From: an uncultured Propionibacteriaceae bacterium | GTDB taxonomy: Bacteria > Actinomycetota > Actinomycetes > Propionibacteriales > Propionibacteriaceae | Length of the DNA stretch: 64,000 bases | Assembly: GCA_945911015.1 (NCBI GenBank) | Contig: CAMDZW010000001.1 | Location: 62,001-126,000 of the forward strand | Direction of reading: 5' to 3' | Shown here: piece by piece, positions 50,384 to 57,653 of the stretch | Numbering within the stretch: position 1 is the first letter of the stretch | How the letters are laid out: each line of letters starts with the position of its first letter | Made by a program: the position numbers and the translations under genes | The notes under the pieces: generated by a model | Told to the model about the DNA's origin: nothing | The model's input: only the letters and a program-made list of their open reading frames with translations | The model's database searches: none

Positions 50384-51416
50384 TCAACCGGGAAAGAGCA
50401 TGACCTGGGTCGCCTTGACCACCGCTTGGACGCGGTCGCCCGGCTGCAGATCCAGTGCTGCCGCCCCGGCCGGGCTCAGGTGCGCCCGGATCGGTTGGCC
50501 CGCCACCTCCAACCGGATCTCGACCAGCGAGCCCTGAGCTTCGATCGCGGTGACCGTCGCTGGCAACACATTGCGTGGGCTGCCGCCCGGCGGGGTGCGG
50601 TGCACGCTGACCGCAGCCGGCGAGAACGTTGCCCGTACGTGGGTCTGCTCGATGGGTTCGCCCTGGCCGAGGAGTTCAACCCCGTCCCCAGCCCAACCCA
50701 CCGCTCGGGGTGAGCGTTCCTCGTACGAGATTGAGACCGACCAGGTCGGCGACGAACTGGTTCGCCGGTGTGGCGCTGAGCCGTTCGACGGTGTCGTCGG
50801 CGACGATCCGACCGCCGTCGAGCACCACCATCCGGTCGGCCAGGGAGACCACATCGAGAAGTTCGTGAGTCACCAGCAGGGCCGCGACTCCGACGGCGAC
50901 GAGACGTTGACGGACCAGTCGCCGCAGCCCTGGGGTGACCGAGGGGTCGAGCGCCGCGAAGGGTTCGTCGAGCAGGACCAGCTGCGGATCGACCGCGAGT
51001 GCGCGAGCGATTGCGACCCGCTGGGCCTGGCCGCCGGACAGCTGCCGGGGGCGTCGCGCGGCCAGCTCGCCAAGTCCCACCGCGCCGAGCTCAGCGCGAG
51101 CCCGCGCTCGTGATCCGGTACGGGACAGACCTCGCGCACGCGGTCCGAAGGCCACATTGTCGAGCACATCCAGATGGGGAAAGAGCAGCGCATCCTGTTG
51201 CAGGTAGGCGATCCGACGCTGATGCGGCGGGGTGTCGATCAGTTCGCTGCCGTGGAGACGGATGGTTCCGTGCGGTCGGACCGTGCCGGCGATCGCCTGC
51301 AGCAGGGACGACTTGCCGGCACCATTGGCCCCCACGACGGCGGTCGTCTCACCGGGAACGGCGCTGAGGGAGGCACTCACCCGTCCGGGCAGCGAGAGGT
51401 CGACGTCGAGCGTCAT
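50384..51416 (-). pseudogene. modC: Molybdate ABC transporter ATPase ModC, frameshift before the TOBE/Mop domain
   Basis: From ATG 51416 the ABC domain is complete: Walker A VVGANGAGKSSLLQ, signature RQLSGGQAQRVAIARAL, Walker B LVLLDEPFAALDP, switch LVTHELLDV. It ends LVRGTLTPSGGLGWGRG at stop 50676. The next frame carries on with GVELLGQGEPIEQTHVRATF and a Mop/TOBE domain (AIEAQGSLVEIRLEVAGQPI) to stop 50384. Removing one base near 50694 joins the two as GGWAGDGVELL. ModC without TOBE may still hydrolyse ATP, so loss of function is not certain. Overlaps modB (ATGA). Confidence 0.8.
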
Positions 51417-52192
51417 CGCTGGGCCACCTTCGGCAGCACGGTCGAGACGGCCACGATGCAGACCGCGACACCGACCAGCACCAGGCCCAGCGCCAAGGCG
51501 AGCGAGGAATCCGTTTCACGCAAGAGATAGATCTCCATCGGCAATGTCCGGGTCACTCCCTGCAGGGAACCGGCGAAGGTGATGCTGGCACCGAACTCTC
51601 CCAGTGCTCGGGCGAAGGCCAGAGCTGTCCCCGACCCCAGCGCCGGTGCGGCCATCGGCAGCGTCACTCGCCAGAACGTACGGCTCGGACTCGCCCCCAG
51701 ATGGGCGGCTGCCTCCTCGTACGCCGCGCCAGTGGTGCGCAGGGCGCCGTCGAGGGAGACCACCAGATAGGGCAGGGCGACAAAGGTCTGGGCCAGGATC
51801 ACTGCCACCGTGGTGAAGCCGATCTCGACGCCGAGCACCGACAACGGGGCACCGATCAGCCCGCGACGGCCAAAGGTGACCAGCAGCGCCAGACCGGCCA
51901 CCACCGGTGGCAACACCATCGGAACAGTGACGAGGGTCCGTACGGCATCAGCCCACCACTGCCGGGTGCGGGCCAGTACCAGGGCCAGCGGCACCCCGAG
52001 CACCAACACCAGAAGCGTCGACGCCACGCAGGTGAGCAGACTCAGCCGGAGTGCCTCGACGGCGCGCTCGCTGGTCAGCAGCGACGGCAAAGACAGCCAG
52101 TCGACCCGGCTGACCATCCCCAGCAATGGCACGACCAGGAACAGGCATCCCAGGACGAAGGGGAGCCAGGCCCACCGAGGAAAGCCACGCAT
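51413..52192 (-). CDS. modB: Molybdate ABC transporter permease
   Basis: The 259-residue protein has six membrane segments and the permease EAA loop GAAYEEAAAHLGASPSRTFW. It forms the membrane channel of the ModABC molybdate importer. The sequence RALGEFGASITFAGSLQGVT and TLPMEIYLL are characteristic of ModB/CysT-type permeases. It is intact, in contrast to the frameshifted modA and modC on either side. Overlaps modC by 4 nt and follows modA by 17 nt. Confidence 0.93.
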   Translation of the reverse strand: MRGFPRWAWLPFVLGCLFLVVPLLGMVSRVDWLSLPSLLTSERAVEALRLSLLTCVASTLLVLVLGVPLALVLARTRQWWADAVRTLVTVPMVLPPVVAGLALLVTFGRRGLIGAPLSVLGVEIGFTTVAVILAQTFVALPYLVVSLDGALRTTGAAYEEAAAHLGASPSRTFWRVTLPMAAPALGSGTALAFARALGEFGASITFAGSLQGVTRTLPMEIYLLRETDSSLALALGLVLVGVAVCIVAVSTVLPKVAQR

Positions 52193-52209
52193 CGACGTCC
52201 AGATCCCGC

Positions 52210-52936
52210 TCAGGCCTGCGCCGGGCCGAAACCGAACCCTGCCAGGGTGTCGACACCGTTGAGGACCGCGGCGACGAAGCGGCTGGCCGCTTCCGGATGC
52301 GGCGCATCCTTCACCACCGCAATCCAGTAGGTGTTGGGATCCTCGTCGGCGCCCAGGATCTCGATGACCTCGACCGCCTCACCTGCCGAGGCGGCATCGG
52401 TGGCATAGACGAGCCCGGCATCAGCTTCGCCCCGAGGCCACCTTGCCCACCACATCGGTGACCTTGGACTCCTCCGAAACCGGGTGCAGGGTGACTCCTT
52501 GCTTCTCGGCCAGCGCGACGGTGGCGCCACCACAAGGCACCTCAGGTGCACACACCACCAACTTGGCATGGTCGAGGGAGCTGTCAAGGCCGGTCACCCC
52601 GCCCGGATTGCCGGCCGACACCACCAGCACGAGAACGTTGGTGGCAAACATCTGCGGCGCTTTGTCGATGAGGCCGAGCTCGACAGCCCGGTCCATGGTG
52701 CGCTGGTCGGCGGAGGCGAAGACATCCGCCGGTGCCCCGCCATGGATCTGGTCGACCAACCCGGAGGAACCGTCAAAGGAAAAGTTCGCCTCGATGCCTG
52801 CCTGGCGTGAGAGCTCGGGAAACACCTGCTGCAGCGAGGCAGCAGCGAAGACTGTCACCGGATCATCGCCGGACTCCGTCGTCGGGCTGCACGCGGTGAG
52901 CAGCAGGGCCGCGAGCAGAAGGCTGAGTCCTTTCAC
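52210..52936 (-). pseudogene. modA: Molybdate-binding lipoprotein ModA, frameshifted
   Basis: GTG 52936 opens a lipoprotein signal (LLLAALLLTACSPTTES with the lipobox Cys) and the ModA fold: VTVFAAASLQQVFPELSRQ, NFSFDGSSGLVDQIHGGAPA, DVFASADQRTMD. The frame ends at DVVGKVASGRS (stop near 52421). In the neighbouring frame the protein continues EADAGLVYATDAASAGEAVE to a normal end GFGFGPAQA at 52210. One extra base in the C4 run at 52430-52433 (G4 on the coding strand) accounts for it. The truncated form lacks the second lobe's last third. Homopolymer position makes sequence error a serious alternative. Confidence 0.82.
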
Positions 52937-53334
52937 GAACGTGGTCCTTCGATCGAGACGTTGGTGGCCTTGATGACAGCGGTGGCTACGCTCCCGATCT
53001 CCAGCCCGAGCTCAGTCACTGCTTCGGTCGAGATCAAGGAGACGATCCGGTAGGGACCGCACTGGAGCTCGACCTGGCTCATCACGGGGTCGGAGACGAT
53101 GCGGCTGACCAGCCCGGTGAGATGGTTCCGGGCCGACCGGGCGCCGACCCCGTGATCGAGTGCGGCCAGGTCACGCTCAGCGGCCAAGTCCTGTGCGAGG
53201 GCGACGAGTTCAGCTCCGGTGACTGTCTGTCGACCGGACTCGTCCGGAGTCGCGGTCAGTCGACCGGCCTCGACCCAGCGGCGCACGGTGTCATCGCTCA
53301 CTCCCAGGAGCCGGGCAGCGGCCGATATCCGCAA
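52933..53334 (-). CDS. Helix-turn-helix regulator with a molybdate-binding Mop/TOBE domain
   Basis: The 133-residue protein has an excisionase/MerR-like HTH at residues 1-50 (RISAAARLLGVSDDTVRRWV, EAGRLTATPDESGRQTVTGA) and a Mop domain at about 70-133 (RNHLTGLVSRIVSDPVMSQV, then SLISTEAVTELGLEIGSVAT and VIKATNVSIE). It thus looks like a one-component ModE-like molybdate sensor. TTG 53334 is the best start, with AGGA 5-6 nt upstream and a TATCAT -10 further up; longer readings run into the mog gene. Its stop overlaps the modA start by 4 nt, so sensor and transporter genes form one operon. Confidence 0.85.
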   Translation of the reverse strand: MRISAAARLLGVSDDTVRRWVEAGRLTATPDESGRQTVTGAELVALAQDLAAERDLAALDHGVGARSARNHLTGLVSRIVSDPVMSQVELQCGPYRIVSLISTEAVTELGLEIGSVATAVIKATNVSIEGPRS

Positions 53335-53359
53335 TTGCGTCCTGCCGCAATGATATCCG
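53324..53359. promoter_or_regulatory. Repeated GATATCCG sites between molybdate regulator and mog
   Basis: GATATCCG occurs at 53324-53331 and 53352-53359 in the same direction, and the perfect palindrome CGCAATTGCG (53330-53339) lies between. The second copy overlaps the minus-strand TATCAT -10 box, and the first overlaps the start codon of the HTH-Mop gene. An autoregulatory site is likely. Confidence 0.45.
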
Positions 53360-53396
53360 ACGCTTTTGCGGACCAATCGACGTCTTTCTCGCCGTC

Positions 53397-53402
53397 TACG
53401 AT
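53397..53402 (+). promoter_or_regulatory. -10 box of the leaderless mog promoter
   Basis: TACGAT ends 7 nt before ATG 53410, and no ribosome site is seen. Confidence 0.5.
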
Positions 53403-53409
53403 TGGCCCC

Positions 53410-53919
53410 ATGAGCCACCGTGCCGCTGTCATCACCTGTTCGGATCGTGCTGCGGCACAGGTCTACGAGGACCGCTCCGGGCCAGTGCTGCGCGACGGGC
53501 TGGTCAAGCTCGGATTTGAGGTCGCCGAAGCGGTGATCGTGCCCGACGAGATCGAGGCGATCCGGGACGCCATCACCGCAGCCGTCACGGCCGGGGCACG
53601 GATTGTGATGACCACCGGGGGCACCGGGATCGCGCCCAGCGACGTCACTGTCGAGGCGATCCGGCCGCTGGTGGATGCCGAGCTGCCAGGGCTGATGGAA
53701 GAGGTACGCCGTCGCGGAGCCATGCACTCGCCCAAGGCGCTGCTGTCACGAGGGCTGGCCGGCACGGTGCACCTCGACGGCTGTCTGCCTGCCGTCGTGA
53801 TCAATGCGCCCGGCTCCCGCGGTGGCGCCCGCGACACGATCGCTGTCGTCGGCGGCCTGTTGAGCCATGTCGTCGAACAGCTCGACGGCGCAGATCACTC
53901 GAGGGATCCTGCGCCCTGA
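53410..53919 (+). CDS. mog: Molybdopterin adenylyltransferase (MogA/MoaB family)
   Basis: The 169-residue protein starts MSHRAAVITCSDRAAAQVYE and has the molybdopterin-binding motif RIVMTTGGTGIAPSDVTVEA and APGSRGGARDTIAVVGGLLS. It adenylates molybdopterin before molybdenum insertion by MoeA. The start follows a leaderless TACGAT box. It is transcribed opposite to the HTH-Mop regulator, convergent with moaC (86 nt, nothing seen in the gap). Confidence 0.9.
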   Translation: MSHRAAVITCSDRAAAQVYEDRSGPVLRDGLVKLGFEVAEAVIVPDEIEAIRDAITAAVTAGARIVMTTGGTGIAPSDVTVEAIRPLVDAELPGLMEEVRRRGAMHSPKALLSRGLAGTVHLDGCLPAVVINAPGSRGGARDTIAVVGGLLSHVVEQLDGADHSRDPAP

Positions 53920-54005
53920 GCCGAGCCGGGCAGATGGCTGCCCTGCCGATCCCGTTGGAAATGGGAGCACCAACCCGGGATGATTCAGTTCGGTCCGCTC
54001 GTGCG

Positions 54006-54470
54006 TCAGCGGGTCCAGTCGCCGCTGCGCCCACCGGACTTGCCGGTCACCCGGGCGTGGACGATCTCGGCAGACCGATCGACCCCCTTGACCATGTCGA
54101 CCACGGCCAGTGCAGCCACGGTGACTGCGGTCAGTGCCTCCATCTCGACTCCGGTTCGGTCCGCGGTGCGCACCTGTGCGCTGATCGCCAGCCCGTCATC
54201 GGTGATTTCCAGGTCGACGACCACTGCGTGCACCCCGATGACATGGGCCAATGGCAGCAGGTCCGGCACCTTCTTGGCGGCGGCAATACCGGCCACCCGA
54301 GCCACGGCGAGGACATCACCCTTGGGGACGGTTCCGTCCCGCAGCGCGGCGATGACGTCGACCGAGCAGGCGACGAAGGCCTCCGCCGTGGCCGACCGGA
54401 CCGTCGGGGACTTCTCGGTGACGTCGACCATCCGGGCATGGCCGGCCTCGTCGAGATGGGTGAACCTCAT
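54006..54470 (-). CDS. moaC: Cyclic pyranopterin monophosphate synthase
   Basis: MoaC makes cyclic pyranopterin monophosphate from the MoaA product. The 154-residue protein has TEKSPTVRSATAEAFV, KGDVLAVARVAGIAAAKKVP, LLPLAHVIGVHAVVVD (usual LCHP replaced by LAHV), GVEMEALTAVTVAALAVVDM and the Lys-Gly-x-Asp of MVKGVDRSAEI. ATG 54470 is the conservative start; a TTG at 54482 with GAGGTG upstream overlaps moeA and is also possible. The L-A-H-V change at the normally conserved L-C-H-P is worth noting but the rest is normal. Confidence 0.88.
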   Translation of the reverse strand: MRFTHLDEAGHARMVDVTEKSPTVRSATAEAFVACSVDVIAALRDGTVPKGDVLAVARVAGIAAAKKVPDLLPLAHVIGVHAVVVDLEITDDGLAISAQVRTADRTGVEMEALTAVTVAALAVVDMVKGVDRSAEIVHARVTGKSGGRSGDWTR

Positions 54471-54474
54471 GGCC

Positions 54475-55704
54475 TCAGTCAATCAGGAACACCTCGAGCA
54501 CGTCACCCTCACGCACCTGCTCGATCTCGGCCGCCACCACGGCGAGACCTTGGGCATCAGCCAATGATGCCACCAGGTGCGACCCGGACCCGAGCCGGTG
54601 GGTGAGTCTGGCCGTACCATCCTCGAATCGAACCGGCACGTACTGCCGGCGGCCCCGGGGCGATCGCCACTGATCACCGACCGGAACCGTCACAGATCGC
54701 CAGTGGTCGGAGGCCCCGGCCAGCGCCGCGATCAGTGGCCGCACGAAGAGCCAGGCCGAGACGAAGACACTCACCGGATTGCCAGGCAGGGCAAGCATCG
54801 GCACCCGATGGAGGTTGGCCCGTGTCGGGTCACCGACCTGCACGGTGCCGACTCCTTGCGGTTTGCCCGGCTGCATCGCCACCGGCCCGAAGCTGACCTC
54901 ACCGGAGGTCACCTGTCGCACGACTTCGAAGGCACCGGCCGACACCCCACCAGAGGTCACGACCAGGTCGGCCCGACCGGCGGTGGCCAAGGCAGCACGG
55001 AACTCGTCGGGATCGTCGCTGACCGTACCGACCATGACCACCTCTGCCCCGAACGAGACCGCCAACCCGGCCAGCAGGGACGAGTTGGAGTCCGGGATCT
55101 GTCCCGGCCCGGGCGCCTGCCCCGGCGGCACGAGTTCGGAGCCGGTCGACAGCACCGCGATCCTCGGCCGCCGGCGGATCCGGACGGTGCCGTGACCGAC
55201 CGAGATCGCAGCGGACACGGCAGCCGGGGTCATCGGCTGGCCTGCAGCAAGCACCAGATCGCCCGGTGTGACGTTCTCTCCGGTACGGCGAATGTGCCGG
55301 CCGGCCGGGACCACCTCGTGCACGACCACCACCTCGGGCAGCGGCGCGTCACCGACTGGCTGGTCGGTCAGTTCGACCTGGACGACACAGTCGGCACCGG
55401 GTGGGAGCGGTGCACCGGTCATGATCCGGGCCGCTTCTCCGGGCGCGATCTGAGGCAGCGAAGCCGCCCCGGCTGGCACATCACCGATGACCCTCAAGCC
55501 GACACCAACGCTCAGGTCGGCTGACCGCACGGCGAACCCGTCCATCGCAGAGTTGTCGAACGCGGGCACAGCAAGTCGTGCTGTGACGTCGGTGGCGAGG
55601 ACCCGTCCGGCAGCAGCCGTCACCGGAACTTCGACCGCGGGCAGCGGATCGGCCAGCGCACGCACACGGGAGAGATGGTGCTCGACATCAATCGGGACGC
55701 TCAT
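54475..55704 (-). CDS. moeA: Molybdopterin molybdenumtransferase
   Basis: MoeA inserts molybdate into adenylated molybdopterin. The 409-residue protein has PAFDNSAMDGFAVRSADL, the MoCF domain motif VTSGGVSAGAFEVVRQVTSG, GKPQGVGTVQVGD and LPGNPVSVFVSAWLFVRPL. ATG 55704 overlaps the moaE stop (ATGA), which fixes the start over an in-frame ATG at 55719. Confidence 0.94.
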   Translation of the reverse strand: MSVPIDVEHHLSRVRALADPLPAVEVPVTAAAGRVLATDVTARLAVPAFDNSAMDGFAVRSADLSVGVGLRVIGDVPAGAASLPQIAPGEAARIMTGAPLPPGADCVVQVELTDQPVGDAPLPEVVVVHEVVPAGRHIRRTGENVTPGDLVLAAGQPMTPAAVSAAISVGHGTVRIRRRPRIAVLSTGSELVPPGQAPGPGQIPDSNSSLLAGLAVSFGAEVVMVGTVSDDPDEFRAALATAGRADLVVTSGGVSAGAFEVVRQVTSGEVSFGPVAMQPGKPQGVGTVQVGDPTRANLHRVPMLALPGNPVSVFVSAWLFVRPLIAALAGASDHWRSVTVPVGDQWRSPRGRRQYVPVRFEDGTARLTHRLGSGSHLVASLADAQGLAVVAAEIEQVREGDVLEVFLID

Positions 55705-56135
55705 GGGCACTCGGACCATTCATGCGCCCCGTCGGTGAAGTATTGCTTCTTCCAGATCGGCAATTCGGCCTTGATGCGCTCGACCAGGTCGCTGGCGCAA
55801 TCGAATCCCTGCTGGCGGTGGGAGGCTGCCACCGCCAGGAAAAGGGCCACACCCCCAACCCCGAGACCACCGACCCGATGTCGCACCACGATCCGGTGGA
55901 TCCCCTCCCTGGTGACAAGCTCGCGCGCCAGTCCGTCCAGGATCGACTCTGCCGACGGGTGTCCGACATAGTCGATACCGCTCACGGCCCGGCCATGGTC
56001 GTGGTTGCGCACCACACCGCAGAAGGTGACGACCGCTCCGGCACGCGGATCGTCTGCAGCTGCGGTCAACGCGACGGTGTCGATGTCGGCGTCCACGATC
56101 GCAGCATCCACGATCCGTTCGAGCTCCTCAGTCAC
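55701..56135 (-). CDS. moaE: Molybdopterin synthase catalytic subunit
   Basis: MoaE, with MoaD, converts cyclic pyranopterin into molybdopterin dithiolene. The 144-residue protein has VVTFCGVVRNHDHGRAVSGI, VRHRVGGLGVGGVALFLAVA and the active-site Lys pair in ELPIWKKQYFTDGAHEW. The start is GTG 56135 with a clear AAGGAGAG ribosome site. 79 nt separate it from moaD. Confidence 0.94.
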   Translation of the reverse strand: MTEELERIVDAAIVDADIDTVALTAAADDPRAGAVVTFCGVVRNHDHGRAVSGIDYVGHPSAESILDGLARELVTREGIHRIVVRHRVGGLGVGGVALFLAVAASHRQQGFDCASDLVERIKAELPIWKKQYFTDGAHEWSECP

Positions 56136-56214
56136 GACTCTCCTTGTGCAGCTTCAGATCTTCCTTCGGTGCACCGTGCGGATGCCGGTGTCGTGCCGCG
56201 GAGTGGGCGTTCGG

Positions 56215-56454
56215 TCATCCCCCGGCGAACGGTGGCAGGACATCCAGGTGGCTGGCCCCACTCAGATCCTGGGTGGCATCGGTGACCCGCACGCCGTCGG
56301 CGAGCAGTGCGGACACGGCCAGCACCCGGGCCAGCCGGTCGTTGCCCTCGGCCAGTGCCGCAGTCACGGCGGCCACATCCCGACCGTACGCATCGATCTC
56401 CTGTGAGGAACACCCGGCAGCTTCAGCGGCACCGGCAAAGAAACGCACCAACAT
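56215..56454 (-). CDS. moaD: Molybdopterin synthase sulfur-carrier subunit
   Basis: The 79-residue ubiquitin-like protein (MLVRFFAGAAEAAGCSSQEI) ends in the required Gly-Gly (LDVLPPFAGG), the site that carries the thiocarboxylate. It lies 18 nt after the moaA stop and supplies sulfur to MoaE. Confidence 0.9.
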   Translation of the reverse strand: MLVRFFAGAAEAAGCSSQEIDAYGRDVAAVTAALAEGNDRLARVLAVSALLADGVRVTDATQDLSGASHLDVLPPFAGG

Positions 56455-56472
56455 CTGTCCTCCTCGGACTCG

Positions 56473-57489
56473 TCATCCCCCGATGGCGCTCATGGTCCGA
56501 GCCGGCTGGACGAATCCGTCCTCGTCGATGCCGTGGGCCGGGGGTTTGGCCCACTGGGTGGCCTGCCAGGCCTCGGCGATGCCCGAATCACTGGCTCCAC
56601 CGCGCAGCAGTCCACGCAGATCGGTCTCGCGCCGAGAGAACAGGCAGGACCGGATCTGTCCGTCGGATGTCAGTCGAGTCCGATCGCAGGCGGCACAGAA
56701 CGGGCTGGTCACCGAAGCGATGACACCGATCCGACCACCGGGTTGGGTTCGGTCGGCAGCAACCTGCCACAGCTCGGCCGGGGCCGATCCCCGCCCGTCT
56801 CCGATCGGCGTGAGTTCCAGCCGGGTCCGGAGCCGGTCCAGGATCTCGGTCTGGGTGACCATGGCGTCACGATCCCATTCGCCTTGGGGGCCGAGTGGCA
56901 TCTGTTCGATGAAGCGCAGCTCGTAGCCCCGGCTCAGGCAGTGCAGCGCAAGCGGGACTATGTCGTCCTCGTTGCTGTCGCGCATGACGACCGCATTGAC
57001 CTTGACCGGGTGCAGTCCGGCGGCATCGGCAGCCTCCAACGAACGCAGGACGTCGGGCAGCCGGTCTCGTCGGGTGAGCGTGGCATAACGTTGCCGGTCG
57101 AGGGAGTCGAGGGAGACATTGACCCGGTCCAGGCCTGCTGCGACCAGCCCGGCAAGGCGTTTGTCCAGGCCGAGTCCATTGGTGGTCAGGGCCGTCTCCG
57201 GGACTTCGCCGGTCGGGGTGCGAAGCTGCTTGGCTGCCTGCACAATGCCTTCCAGCCCGGGACGCAGGAGTGGCTCACCACCGGTGAAGCGAAGTTTGGT
57301 GATGCCGAGGGACTCGACCCCGATCCGGATCAGGCGGTTGACCTCGGCGTCGGAGAGCACTTCGTCGTTCGGCAGCCACGGAAGTCCTTCGGCGGGCATG
57401 CAGTAGGCGCAGCGCAGGTTGCAGCGATCCGTCAGCGAGACTCGCAGATCCCGTGCGACCCGGCCTTGCCGGTCAACCAGCCCGTCCAT
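56473..57489 (-). CDS. moaA: GTP 3',8-cyclase, radical SAM
   Basis: MoaA performs the first step of molybdenum-cofactor synthesis on GTP. The 338-residue enzyme has the radical-SAM CxxxCxxC in TDRCNLRCAYCMPAEGLPWL, the second Fe-S cluster ligands in FCAACDRTRLTSDGQIRSCL and the functional C-terminal Gly-Gly (SAIGG). ATG 57489 follows a minus-strand TAGCAT box by 6 nt, so the operon moaA-moaD-moaE-moeA-moaC begins leaderless here. Confidence 0.95.
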   Translation of the reverse strand: MDGLVDRQGRVARDLRVSLTDRCNLRCAYCMPAEGLPWLPNDEVLSDAEVNRLIRIGVESLGITKLRFTGGEPLLRPGLEGIVQAAKQLRTPTGEVPETALTTNGLGLDKRLAGLVAAGLDRVNVSLDSLDRQRYATLTRRDRLPDVLRSLEAADAAGLHPVKVNAVVMRDSNEDDIVPLALHCLSRGYELRFIEQMPLGPQGEWDRDAMVTQTEILDRLRTRLELTPIGDGRGSAPAELWQVAADRTQPGGRIGVIASVTSPFCAACDRTRLTSDGQIRSCLFSRRETDLRGLLRGGASDSGIAEAWQATQWAKPPAHGIDEDGFVQPARTMSAIGG

Positions 57490-57495
57490 GGCTGA

Positions 57496-57501
57496 ATGCT
57501 A
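57496..57501 (-). promoter_or_regulatory. -10 box of the leaderless moaA operon promoter
   Basis: TAGCAT on the minus strand ends 6 nt before ATG 57489. Confidence 0.5.
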
Positions 57502-57602
57502 GCCTCCGCCTCCGCTGCATCAGCTCAGCCACGGCCGCGGGCATGCCCGACGGTGACGGGACAGGCGAGTGGGAGCGGACCGGTTCCGATCCTTGTGTCG
57601 AA

Positions 57603-57647
57603 CCTATCCATTTGGCTAGGTGATTCTCGGGCCGGTTTCCCTAGCTT
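57603..57647 (+). promoter_or_regulatory. Adhesin promoter: TAGCTT -10 box with CCTA/GCTAGG repeats
   Basis: TAGCTT (57642-57647) is 6 nt before ATG 57654, a leaderless start. GCTAGG (57615-57620) and CCTAGC (57640-57645) form a 6-bp inverted repeat with CCTAGC overlapping the -10 box; another CCTA lies at 57603-57606. Binding here would block or position RNA polymerase. Confidence 0.45.
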
Positions 57648-57653
57648 GACCGC

